Assembly (NCBI GenBank): GCA_000711775.1 | Contig: ARYC01000261.1 | Span: 1-64,000, forward strand | Source: Oxytricha trifallax | Lineage: Eukaryota > Ciliophora > Spirotrichea > Sporadotrichida > Oxytrichidae | Direction of reading: 5' to 3' | DNA: 64,000 nt | In this document: positions 48,190 to 58,262 of the stretch, piece by piece | How positions within the stretch are numbered: the first letter of the stretch is position 1 | How the letters are laid out: every line of letters starts with the position of its first letter | Notes under the pieces: generated by a model | What the model saw: only the letters and a program-made list of their open reading frames with translations | What the model was told of the DNA's origin: nothing | Databases searched by the model: none | Translations under genes and position numbers: made by a program

Positions 48190-51100
48190 TACTTAATTTT
48201 TAAAAGCAACCTGATCAAAATTATAATAATTATCAAATTTAATAAAATAAATTTTAATTTTAACGATCACCTCTATTTAACGTTATAACATCTTTTATTA
48301 ATAGAATGCAATATTCCACACAATTAGAATTGAAGTGACTACATTATAAGTAGAATGAGATTAATAAGTTTTTTTCATAGCTTCTATTCAAAGTTAGTAT
48401 AGAGCTGTTTAGGAAAACAACTTTTAATTTAGTTGAATAAAGTTTAGTAATCGAAATAATCACTTCTCTATATTTTCTCCTTGTAAAACAGTCACTCATT
48501 TCAGCATAAATTTAGTCTTAAATATGTCACAATTTTATGCCTTATTTTGTTGATAAATTAAAGGATGATACCTTTTAATTAAATTATTCTAATAACTAGA
48601 TAAAAGTATTGAATATTGTACCCAAACACAATGAATATATAAGTAAGAGACAGCAATTTAATCGCCAATATTCAAGACATGGGTTTCAAGCTATAAGTGG
48701 CCAGGTCTCCTTCTTCATTCGTATACACTTACTACAAGGGTGATGCCTAAGTTGATATAACTTTCACAGCATCCTTTACTTATTGTTCTGGATCTCCTTG
48801 CGGATTAACCCCATCAGTTTAATTGAATATTTATAAGATAAGGGGTTTTGAGGTTTTAATAAAAACACTTTTATTCTTATAAGTTACCTTCAAACTTAAT
48901 ACAACTCCTTATGATCTTTCATTCTCAAGTTTAGCGCCTTTTCTATAATCATCAACAACTACGACTTAAACTAAACTATCTTTTTTTGTAGCAGGAGATA
49001 AAATTTTTAATTAAAACACCCATTTTTATTTAAAATAATGCGATATTATGTATAGATAACACGACCATAACAACTGGCACTGTATTGATGGTAACAGCAA
49101 ATGCTTATGAAAATACCTATAAGTCTTTTGGTTATAAAAGTCGTTAAATATAAATGATAAAACACATATAAAACCATTATAGATCTCTGTGTACATAGCT
49201 AATATTTACTATATTTAGAATAATTATAATTGCTTAATTTGATAAATTTAAGAAATAGCTATTTATGATTCAACAACTACTACAACAACGTCTACAACTA
49301 CAACCACAACTACTACAACAACTACAACAACAACCACTACTCCAGCACCAACAACTACCGCTATAGCGACATCTACAACATCTTCACCCACTACTACAAC
49401 TACTTCAACGACTACAGCTGCACCATCAACTACAACCAGTACTACAACCATTACTACAACGACAACAACAACATCAACAACCACTCCTGCACCCACATCC
49501 ACAGAAGTAGCTACAACAACAACTCCTGCACCCACAACTACAGAAGTAACTACAACAACCACTCCTGCTCCTACATCAACTGAGGTAATTACAACAACTC
49601 CATCTCCTACAACAGATGCCAGTACAACTACTCCGGTGCCCTCAACAACAGAAGCAGCAACTACTACCCCAGCTCCTACATCGACTGATGCTAGTACGAC
49701 TACTCCAGCACCCACATCCACAGAAGCAGCTACATCTACATCAGCACCCACAACTACAGAGACAATAACTACTACTCCTGCTCCTACAACTACTACCACT
49801 TCAACCACAACGCCATCTGCTTTGGCAATAGCAGAAGACTCTTAAAACAGCATAGCAGTGTAAGACAGTCCCTTAAACACAGCTAATACGACTTATACAC
49901 AAACTGACACAACTGATTAAACATCATCCATTCCCTCTTCATCATAAACTACTTCTAACAATTTCCAATCCTAGGCAACTACTAACACAGCCCCCTTTAT
50001 AGATAAGACCAAATACACTCTTTCTGATTAATCCCTTACAGTTGGCTTCAACTATAAAGGCGTGTATTTTATTCCATAAGATAACTAAAGTGATTTATTC
50101 ACTACTTCCATAAGCTTGGGAAAACTGAACACAACCACAAATAGTAGTTATTATGCGGTTGAGGATAGCGTCAAAAATACTTTGATAACGTATTAGAGCG
50201 ACACTAATATATTGTAGGTTGTTCCAACAATAGATAGTTAAGCTGGTAACTATTATAAAATTTATAAATTATTAAGGGCACTATTATAACAGATATTTAG
50301 TAGAAATAATCATTTTACAAAATGAAAATAAAGAATTTTCACCTAAAAAATTAAATAAGTTGATTTAAATACAAGCGAATTCATTCCCTTTTTATAAATG
50401 TCACTTTTTAAATTTAGAAATATATTAATTCTATCTAACAATACAAAGCTACAATAAAGTTATAAGAAACAAACACAACTTTATTACTATCTAGCAGTTA
50501 TGATTTCACAATCATAATCTAAATAAATTTTAATCTTTTTCCTCGAATGTAAATTTTGGATAAATTAAATCTAAACTGCTTCAAAAGCAAGCACAAACAC
50601 CAGCACGATTAATAACTAAACGAATTCTACTGATAATTCTTCCACTAACACTACCCAAAACACCACAGTATCAGCTGACAAATAACAAGAATAAAATATC
50701 CTATAAAATTCTTAATTATCTCAACAATACGCTATTGAATATGATAGTAGTGGAAAACCTGCTAGAGTGAAACAATTAAAGTTTTCAGTGAAATCAATCA
50801 GCTACTAAGGATTGATAAAGATTTAAATGAGTCAGGAGGTGAAGAATTTGGAATCAAGTATATATAAGCAAGAAGGATTTTTGAATATTACCATTGATAC
50901 GGTGTAATACCCGAGAGACTTTAATTATAGCATTCAGGGGTTTTAGGGACAATAAATCACTATACAAATTGATGTGTTTAATCTTAGATCATTTAGTTCA
51001 ATAAAGGTAAGTAATAAGTTAGCTATTCTGAATAAATATAAATGATAGCAATGAAAGATTTTATTAATTTATTAAAAATATATAGAACCGCAGATTCATA

Positions 51101-53264
51101 AGATTAGAGTTTCTAAAGACCGAGTTGTTTTTGACTAGCAACTCTAAAAGATATTTAATAAAAGAAAATTAAGTTACTTCAAGAATATAATTGATTGAGA
51201 TTGCTTAAGCAGAGTAGAAATTATAAACTTAAACATCTACTGCTATTTCCACTTCTGCAAAGAGTACATCTTTTATTTTATGATTAATTATAATCATTGT
51301 TTTCAAGCCATAACGATTAAATTTCTTCTAAATTGCTAATTAATAGCTATTTATATCATCTATTGGTGCAACAGCTGGAGTAGCTGCAGTCTAAGTCTTA
51401 ATGTAAAATTTTAACATATATTTTAAATAGATTTCTAATAGGGGTGGAAGTTTGACTTACTTATTTTCTATGATCAATACAATCTAAATACTAACTATGC
51501 TCCCACTAAATTATTATGTTTTTTAGTTTCTAACTAAGTTATCTAATTTAAATTATTTCACTACACAACTTTATAATGCCTGAGTTCTTGCAAGATTTCT
51601 TCAAATTAATGAATACCTTCAACTTCTAAATATTTAATTTTGACTTTGTTAAGGAAAGTTTAACACTCTCAAAAACTGAATAATCTTTTGGTAATAATTT
51701 TGAGAAGTATATTTATTCTTAAGTAATTTTTAATATATTACTGTTTTATTGAATACTTTTTGACATTAATTTATATTATATATTTATTATTATGAGAGGT
51801 CAGGATACGATACTTCAAATGTTATCCTAAATGCTTTAAAATAATCATTTATAATAAGTAATTTTATTCTATTTAATATATATTCTATATATTCTTTTGA
51901 TGTGTTTATATTTGTGTTTCAAGGAATGCTAGTTGTGTGCATTGCCATGATAATGCAAAAATTGACTAAAATATAGAAAGTTAAAAATTACTTCAAAAAT
52001 ATAATCGAAGATTTTAAGTATAACGCCATCATTAGATTTATGCTTGAAACCTAGCTTATTGTCACATTAAGCTTTTATATAAACAAAATTTAAATATTTG
52101 ATGAGATTGTTGTTATAAATTAATAATTTGGAATAATATATTAATTGATGATTAAAAATAACAATATTAAAGCTCGCTATTGAATATTTTAAACATTGAT
52201 TTTTCAACTCATGGAGAAATTGAATCAGCTGCTGTAGGAATATTTTTGTTATTTGCTTATACATAATATAAATAATTGATATTCATGTATATTTAATAGT
52301 TATCTCATTTATAATTATTATTTTTTATACATTATTCTTTCCAGTATGGATTGCCAAAATAGTTTTCACAAATAAACATAATTTAGAAGATTAGACTTAT
52401 ATAAAAAGATATGGTAGTGCTTATGACGAATTTATATATTTTCTCATCATGTTGATTCTTTGATAAATTACTGAATTAATTTGTTTGAATTTAAGCATGA
52501 TAGAGCTAGTTTATCATTCCAATTATTATTCCTAGCAAGGCGTACTATTGTTATATTTTCAGTGATTTTCTTTCAAAGATACCCAATGTTACAATACATA
52601 ATATTCGTTTATTCTGCTTTTATGGTAACCATTTAATTTTAAGACCATTAATTTATTTATAAAGATGAGTGTGTATATTGTAGTAGTGAAGCCCTTTAAA
52701 GAGAAATTAATGAATGTATAGGAAGCGCTTAATTAAATCACTGTTTTGATAATGGGTAAGATTTTATTTATTAAATTTATTAACTAATAGGCATAAGTTG
52801 CATCTTTTTAACTGACTAGTTTTATAATTTAGTGCTTTTTTATAAAAATTATTAAAAAAAACATAAAAACTATATATTTAAATATATTATACGATGCAGA
52901 TAAAGCCACATTATCTGGATGGATAATTATAGGTGGTTTCATAGTAAATTCCATAATAAATTGGGGTTTCTTATTTATTGAGAAATTTCATGTTATCAAG
53001 GAACATTGGAAAAATAGGAAAATACTTTGGACTAAAATTAAGAACTTCTTCTCTAGATAAAAGTAAACTTAGCAAATAATACCTAAAAATGATGAGGAGG
53101 TTAAAACTGAGATCTATGATTCAATTATATAAAATAAATATAAAAATTCATCTCCCAATACTAAGCTAAGTTAATTTTTTTATTTCCTTAAATAAATCTA
53201 ATATAAAAATGAAGGAAACATAATTTTTCTTATTATTTTATATAAGTTAAACTACACTGCTTGA
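36375..53264 (+). CDS. Large membrane protein, paralogue 2, split by a 9.8-kb insert
   Basis: N-terminal half 36375-38810: RDLSQTTYGGNYGFPQFF matches paralogue 1, followed by propeller-like repeats (GYVFVGGSARTYDTDGV at 37469, GFINRV at 38540). C-terminal half 48630-53264 continues exactly where paralogue 1 continues: VRDSNLIAN and YYKGDAQVDITF align with IRDNNIAIN and YVKGQTQIDVI, then FTYCSGSPC with FSYCDVTTC. Next come a Thr/Pro mucin-like stretch unique to this copy (49269-49838) and the membrane block (GGSLTYLFSMINTIQ, IMPEFLQDFFKLMN, LSGWIIIGGFIV). The stop is TGA 53262. The halves are separated by a transposon-bearing insert, so a giant IES must be removed to make this protein. N-terminal start not certain. 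Confidence 0.65.
39050..39474. repeat. 425-bp foldback inverted repeat
   Basis: Arms of about 200 bp (39050-39252 and 39279-39474) start with ATTATTGTAGGAATACATTT and its complement and are separated by about 26 bp. Identity is high near the loop side (GATAGAGAATTAAAAATCAG) and lower at the outer AT-rich part. No ORF. MITE-like or a foldback element next to the large transposon. Confidence 0.9.
39598..41834 (-). pseudogene. Chromodomain protein of the large element
   Basis: Start ATG complement at 41834. Residues about 25-80 form a chromodomain: EDWNVEKILDARK, then MEFLIRWENFSSEYDSW, with aromatic cage positions W, W and F filled. After an in-frame TGA (near 41420) the same frame goes on for more than 200 residues (DDYKRRYSHVISALDDYE, EGWWGSWRP), then through a frameshift near 40790, another near 40260, a second TGA near 40045 and a last shift near 39890, to a TGA at 39600-39598. 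About 740 codons if whole. Chromodomains read methylated histone tails; chromoviruses use them to target integration. The rest of the protein is unidentified. Confidence 0.8.
41977..42431 (-). CDS. Small intron-containing ORF overlapping the transposase end
   Basis: Begins at ATG 42431-42429 in a different frame from the transposase and overlaps its C-terminus by about 170 bp. Exon 1 (42431-42169) reads through VSNSEILTNLGAQF and VYAVVGVVDIQSG, with one in-frame TGA near 42262. The intron 42168-42098 has GTATGG...TTTTAG ends, and exon 2 (42097-41977) has DDKSPQFMSLYPK and NGLEQSYVS. A second intron-like stretch (41976-41839, GTAAGT...AATAG) leads towards the chromodomain ORF but joins in the wrong frame with the acceptor I see. 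Function unknown; it has a faint RNase H-fold look only. Confidence 0.5.
42259..43445 (-). pseudogene. IS630/Tc1-superfamily DDE transposase of the large element
   Basis: Start MSLHFLDN at 43445. An HTH-like region (ITSKKIQNELKHNLGIRVSK, about 42980) leads to the catalytic core: LINVDETIL (first Asp, about 42785), a strand SITAAACSNGKLMFT, LIIVDNAPYHKS (second Asp, about 42515) and DLAPVEQVFRCIK (Glu, about 42400). These are the DDE_3-type motifs of IS630/Tc1 enzymes. There is an in-frame TGA near 43320, a frameshift near 43030 and another near 42885. It differs strongly from the TBE transposases in this window, so it is a separate family. Confidence 0.82.
43685..44874 (+). pseudogene. Unidentified plus-strand ORF of the large element
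   Basis: ATG at 43685 opens 217 codons (MLLRRLRFANSFYAVKPL...) to a TGA at 44336. Coding-like sequence then continues in another frame (PSPRDWNKIDSQWIGDILN, RPELAEAFNHC) and, after a further shift near 44610, as a basic Gln-rich tail to TGA 44872. It is divergent from the transposase and transcribed towards the next minus-strand ORF. No domain recognised. Confidence 0.55.
45487..46663 (-). CDS. Unidentified open ORF of the large element
   Basis: About 390 codons with no TGA, ending at TGA 45489-45487 (DEDIVVVHEEVILTQ). Trp/His-containing helical text (KWTEHHEQWRNEITSFF, HQWANLIKQLESN), then a Lys-rich stretch (NACFAIKKSKKE) and a final half with VTWLRTFPPLLQQ. No family recognised. It is the only well-preserved ORF of this element. 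The start is unclear because another frame overlaps upstream near 46660. Confidence 0.6.
46560..48040 (-). pseudogene. Unidentified ORF with repeated in-frame TGA codons
   Basis: Starts MYVEDHRM at 48040, with a Ser/Lys-rich opening, HERLQGLLDVLYDYQWQPKE and MARELFPLNRNKK. The same frame then runs on through TGAs near 47653, 47110 and 47010 (FTK-stop-FSFSN, WTR-stop-FGIS, FKA-stop-VPYIY) and ends in Gln-rich text near 46600. No shift in frame occurs over about 1.4 kb, only TGAs. Possible pseudogene, or a TGA sense codon. Confidence 0.5.
48122..48213. repeat. (GTA)12 microsatellite between 12-bp inverted repeats
   Basis: CAGGTTGCTTTT at 48122-48133 and its complement at 48202-48213 enclose a GTA repeat (about 48154-48189) with a CTACTACCCC mirror in front. 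Hairpin-forming, 92 bp, within the giant insert and close to the right end of the large element. Confidence 0.85.
49269..49838 (+). repeat. Coding Thr/Pro minisatellite (mucin-like)
   Basis: Degenerate repeats of about 33-36 bp encode TTTPAPTSTEVA-type units, after a pure Thr run at the start. Many Thr/Ser next to Pro suggest a heavily O-glycosylated stalk on the outside of the cell. Paralogue 1 lacks it. The opposite strand is also open in one frame, purely because of composition. Confidence 0.85.
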
Positions 53265-53464
53265 TACTTCATAAATGAAAACATTAATAGACTCTCCTGA
53301 TAAGCTAATATAAAATATTTTAATAATTTTCATGTATATATCCAAAAATCATTAATATTTATTAATAACAATACATCAATATATTTTAAATTTAGCTAAT
53401 AGATCAAAATGGTCAAAATTACGATAAATATTCTTCTATCAACTAACATAAATCCACTTAAAAC

Positions 53465-54768
53465 ATGTTTCAATTTGAAAAGGAAAACAGTCAAGATATA
53501 AATAATAGCAACTATAATACTTCAAGAAATTTTGTTGATCAAAGTTTCGGGAATTCAAATAAAAATTACTAAATTGAAGTTAGCAACCACAAATAAGTGA
53601 AAAGCCAGAAAATTGATGTCAGACCTAGTAATGTTAGGAGTGACTATAAAAATATTTATATTATAATTCGTGTAATATCATATAAATAATAATAATAAAA
53701 ATAATGACTTAGATCCATAGACAAAGAGACAAATTCAAAATGGAAGAGAATAATTGTATCAAAGTAGATATTAATGAAATTATTTTATTTATAGTGACAT
53801 ACAAAATCATAATAATTATTTCCCAATAGTTATCTTTGGCACAATTGTGTATAATATTAATTCTGAATATTAATAAAGTGCAATTTTATACTTTCTACCA
53901 AAATATAATGGAAAATAATAGCACTAAAGAACAATAAGTAACTATAACAACCAGAACTCGCTAGGAAAGACGTAAACATAGAAGACCAAACGGGGAAAAT
54001 AATTAAGAAAGAAATGTCGATTCTACCTATGAAAATAAGAATTTCTGTCTCCCTACGCAATTCAAAAAGGCTATAATCAAGGAAGGGTATGCTTTCAGGA
54101 GATATATCACTATTTTCATGTTATTTAAAAGCTTTATAAAATGTTTGTTTCTATTGATATAGTAAATATATATATATAGGGATGTCCAGTTATTATAAAA
54201 ATTTAATGTTTCTGCACGTGATCTTCTTTGCATTAGCCTTGGCATATTTGAGATTAACTTTAATGGTTTTTGAAGTATTTTTTGCATATTTATGTTACTA
54301 TACAAGCATGACTTTAAGCAGATTAAGTGCCACTCTTTATCTCACTTGCCTACTTTTCGGGAGTATCTATGGAATCTATGATATGTTTGATCAGTAGAAG
54401 TATAAATCTTATATTCTTTAATTTTTTACAGTTATCAATGGCTTAATCTCATTTTAGTTTAATTGAAGTACTATGGCGCATTTAGCTCTATGTTCATGTA
54501 CCTGATAGTTATAGTAATCCAGGGCTATGGTTTCCTGTTAATAGGCAGAGCAATGATAAATTACACACATGCACTCAGCAGACCAGCACAGAGAGAACCC
54601 TTGATAATGGAAAGAACTGGGGAAGATGCTGAATTCAAAGTTAAAACAAAAGAAAATGACAGTGAATATGAATATTACTCTGAGTATGACGAAGAAGATT
54701 TTTAATTAATAAGGTAATATACTCAAACATGTTAAATGAATGAAAAATATTAAATGAATTAAAGATGA
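53465..54768 (+). CDS. Asn-rich protein with several membrane helices
   Basis: Starts MFQFEKEN at 53465 with an Asn/Ser/Gln-rich segment, then QTKRQIQNGREQ (53705), then a basic stretch (TRTRQERRKHRRP, 53950) ending KKAIIKEGYAFRRYI. A junction near 54105-54180 (pointer TATAT or similar) leads into hydrophobic helices from 54182: HVIFFALALAYLRL, then VFFAYLCYY, LYLTCLLFGSIYGIY and, after the GAAGTA IES, MYLIVIVIQGYGFLLIG. The tail is acidic (YYSEYDEEDF) with the first TGA at 54766. Possibly a four-helix membrane protein. The segment from 54182 could instead be its own gene. Confidence 0.6.
54397..54470. other. IES with pointer GAAGTA
   Basis: Direct repeats at 54397-54402 and 54465-54470. Removing 68 bp joins MFDQQKYYGAF in frame. 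Confidence 0.8.
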
Positions 54769-55152
54769 GGAGGCTGGTAAGAAATAAGCAAATAAAAATA
54801 AGTAACCAATATTGCATTTATTAAATTGTTTTTTAATAAAAGTAGTGTGGATTAAAAAAAATAATAATTAACAGTGTAATCATTTCAACCAATATAAAAA
54901 TTGTTAAAAGCAATTATGCCATTACTATTTAATTTATAATTAAAGTTTATTTAATTTTTTTGTTTTTATTGAGATTAATTTAGAGTATTTCTCAATTAAT
55001 CTCAATAAAAATAACTTTCAGAATTGTTGATTATTATTGTTCATTTTGTTTACCCTCTAAAGTATTTATTAATGAGAGCTTAATTGCAAATTAATTAACT
55101 TAATTTGTATAAAATATGAATTTCATCAATAGTAATATAAGAGCACATTCCT
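54769..55152. other. AT-rich intergenic stretch, no gene seen
   Basis: Contains a short inverted repeat around 54965-55010 (TTTTTATTGAGATTAATTTA and partner), possibly a hairpin at a 3' end. Nothing coding. Confidence 0.5.
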
Positions 55153-55640
55153 ATGGGAGAGAAAGCTGATGATCAACATCAAATTTAAGTTAAACAGTAA
55201 ATCATTGTGGTCTGATTCTTATCGAATTATTTTATATTTAAGCGTAATATATTAATTTTGGAATCTTTAATATCTTTCTGCATTCATAGAATCTTCTAAA
55301 AAAAAAGTTTATAAATTCAGATTTTTGGAAATGTAAATTGATATTTATCTATTAATTTTTTAGAGATGGTTATGGGGTTTATAAAAATTGATTATTTAAC
55401 AGTTTGGTTTTTACCAGACAAGCGAAGACATTGAACATCTTCTCCTTTTCTATTTTAAAAAATACGATAATAATGTTTAATAGAGCAACAACTACTCTTC
55501 ATAGATACCTGCTTATGTTAACTAAAAAAATTTGAATATCAGCTTTCAGTTTTATGATATTAGATTGTTTACTAGCTTTAATTAATACATTAAAAAAATC
55601 TAATCTTATAAACTCATTAATTATCTTTAAGAACAATAAT
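55153..55640 (+). CDS. Possible fragmentary gene upstream of the palindrome
   Basis: MGEKADDQHQIQVKQQ from ATG 55153 is followed after an AT-rich insert by TSEDIEHLLLFYFKKYD (about 55415-55640). The frame then runs into the left palindrome arm. Weak; it may be the start of a gene whose other MDSs lie in or beyond the palindrome. Confidence 0.3.
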
Positions 55641-56686
55641 ATTAAGCGAGTATAATCAAAATGGGGAGACTGTTAGAAATAAATCAAAAAAGGATTCAAA
55701 TATGATTATGGTCTTAACTAATTCGATTATTTTTTTCAAACTGTAGCTATAATGAATTAAGATTAAGTATTTGCTTATAAGACTTTAATTAACTAATCAA
55801 ACATAAAAATAATTAATTTTTAATTTAATCAACTTTTCCATTTCATTTCTATTTTAGGGCAGTGACTTTTTCTTCACTTCTAATGACTTTCATTGCAACC
55901 TTTTCTTGTGTGTTTTTTGTGAAAAAATTTTAGATATCTTCAGGATATCTTCCTTGGGCTATCTTCAGGGTATCTTCCTAAAAATAAATTAAAATTTTTG
56001 AAATTTACAGTAGTAATAGCAGTAGCAGTAACAATAACAACAATAATAGCAGTAATAATAGCAATAACAATAAATTCAGCAATAATTAATTACTGGGATT
56101 TTTCCAAAAAAATCCAACATTCTTAAATTTCTTAGTTTAATGTAGTTATGATGAAGATGAATATTACGATGAGGAAAATGAAAATAACAAAACCATGTTT
56201 ATCTAATTTTTGAAATTCTCAAGAATTTCAACAGCTAATTAATTATTGCTGAATTTATTGTTATTGCTATTATTACTGCTATTATTGTTGTTATTGTTAC
56301 TGCTACTGCTATTACTACTGTAAATTTCAAAATTTTAATTTTTTTTTAGGAAGATACCCTGAAGATAGCTCAAGGAAGATATCCTGAAGATATCTAATTT
56401 TTTTTCACAAAAAACACAGAAGAATAGGTTGCAATGAAAGTCATTAGAAGTGAAGAAAAAGTCACTGCCCTAAAATAGAAATGAAATGGGAAAGATGATT
56501 AAATTAAAAATCAATTATTTTTATGTTTGATTAGTTAATTAAAGTCATATAAGCAAATACTTAATCTTAATTCATTAAAGCTACAGTTTGAAAAAAATAA
56601 TCAAATTAGTTAAGACCATAATCATATTTGAATCCTTTTTTGATTTATTTCTAACAGTCTCCCCATTTTGATTATACTCGCTTAAT
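55641..56686. repeat. 1,046-bp near-perfect palindrome
   Basis: Arms 55641-56092 and 56236-56686 (about 450 bp each) are almost perfect complements; the loop is 143 bp. A shorter pair (TCTAATCTTAT) lies outside the arms. In each arm an (AGT/AAC/AAT)n tract would encode Ser/Asn runs. The right arm read forward gives KIAQGRYPEDIQFFF and KVIRSEEKVTALKQK. The loop, read with the left arm, gives a run with SYDEDEYYDEENEN. It thus looks like an inverted duplication of coding material. Confidence 0.92.
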
Positions 56687-56746
56687 AGTACGATAAGATT
56701 AGAGAGATCCATTAAATTGAAATAAATAAATTAATTATATAAAAAA

Positions 56747-58083
56747 ATGAAGAGAGAACTTTTCATACTCTCACTTACAATAGTTGCAACAGTAACAAAT
56801 TGCTTCACATTTGAGGAACTAAAAAATAATTTCATTGAAAAAGTAGAGAGTCTTGATAAACCAAAATTTCTAGAGAAAGCTTTCAGGAAATTCCATTAAG
56901 AACATTTAGGTAAGTAATTTAAATATTAAAGAAAAGTTTTGACTATTTTGTAAATACAATTGCTAAGATGATTTTTAAATAGAATCCAAGATTGATGGTA
57001 AAATTCTTTAATCAAAGTCATTTTTATATTTAATTTTAAAGTATTATCCTGGAGGTTAAATCTATACAAATCAACCAATTATTGGAGTGTTGACTCAACC
57101 ATATATAAATAAGGCTGAGTCCGCGACAACTTATAGCACTAGTTTCGATGATATTATAATTCCTTTATTAAAAGCATGTTTTTTTAATAATAACTTAGAT
57201 GAGACCATCATCCCTGCATCACATATCGATTTCCTTGAGGCTGCTGGTGCAAGAATAGTGCCTTTGAATTATAAATTAAGACCAAACAGCTTGGGTAAAA
57301 TTTTGGAATCAATCAATGGAGTTTATATCCCAGGAGACTAAGATTTCAACTTGAAAAATGAAAAATATATGGATGCAGTTGAAACTATCATGGAATTTGC
57401 TCTAGATTAAGAAATAAGAACAAAAAAACATTTCCCTGTGATGGCCATTAGCTATGGATATGTTGCTTCCTTGATTGGTTTAGGAGTGAAATCTTCATAC
57501 ATTGAGAAAGTTCCATCCGATTTGATAAATGACATGGAAACTGTGACATTTAGAGGGAATCCCTTCAATTCATTTTTGTTTTATTTATTCCTATATGCTT
57601 GATGGCTTTACTTTGGTATAAGCTGAAGCTAAGTATGAAGACTTAGTGTTCTTGAATGAAGTATCACAAGGAATATACTTAAAAAACTTAATGAAAGATA
57701 GAAAGTTACAAAATATTCTTAATCCAATTGCAGTATTTAATCAACCAAGAAAATAGCCAGATAACGAAATCGTAGCTATAGTCGAAGGAATAACTTTCCC
57801 TTATTTTGGCATTGCGTTTTCAATTGACCTTATTTAAACTAATATTGATATGGCTTTGTAAACTAGACTTGAACTCTCAGATAAAGCATCAATCAGTGAA
57901 GCTCAAAGAATCGCAAACTTATTTGTTGATGAAGCTAGACTAAATGGAAATAGGTTCTCAAGAGCTGCTGATGAGAAGGATGCGCTCATTGGAAATTATG
58001 TAGAAAATTTGATGCTAATTAACATGTCAAGCCCTTCAGGAGACTTCTCCAAGTTTCTCACTATGGCTTATGTATTCAAATGA
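56747..58083 (+). CDS. Gamma-glutamyl-hydrolase-like (C26) pseudoenzyme, secreted
   Basis: Starts MKRELFILSLTIVATV at 56747, a signal peptide. An insert (about 56910-57040) separates it from the core: PIIGVLTQPYINK, ASHIDFLEAAGARIVPL and INGVYIPGDQDFN match the C26 family in order. Where GGH has its nucleophile (G-T-C-L-G-F) this protein has AISYGY, and where it has the His (G-V-Q-F-H-P) it has GIAFSIDL. Both catalytic residues are thus replaced. A C-terminal helix NLFVDEARLNGNRFS corresponds to the family's usual end. One frame shift in a T-rich run near 57580 suggests a tiny IES or intron. Stop TGA 58081. Likely non-catalytic, possibly binding folates or peptides. Confidence 0.75.
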
Positions 58084-58262
58084 TCAATAGTAAAACAATA
58101 TCAGAGTGAGTTAAGTATTAAAATATCGTAATTTTTTTAATGAGTTATGAAATTAATTGCTTAAATAATAGCAAGGGCTATCGAAGTTTGATTCCAAACT
58201 TTTTATAATTAACCACTTAATTAAATAGTTTTACCCACCATATAATAAATTTTAATCCTAAT

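Larger units (their letters stand above)
38811..48629. other. Giant IES-like insert carrying a transposon
   Basis: Last recognisable coding upstream is TGTLAAYTISYTASVRP (38750-38805), with a possible further short segment to 39000. The next coding is at 48630. Between them lie a 425-bp foldback, an 8.5-kb multi-ORF element, a (GTA)12 hairpin and AT-rich filler. Exact borders and pointer not found. Confidence 0.65.

Noticed and set aside
49263..49808. 181-residue Val-rich ORF on the minus strand
   Set aside because: It is the mirror of the Thr/Pro-rich coding repeat. The sense strand fits its neighbours and the paralogue; the antisense is open only because of the ACN codons.
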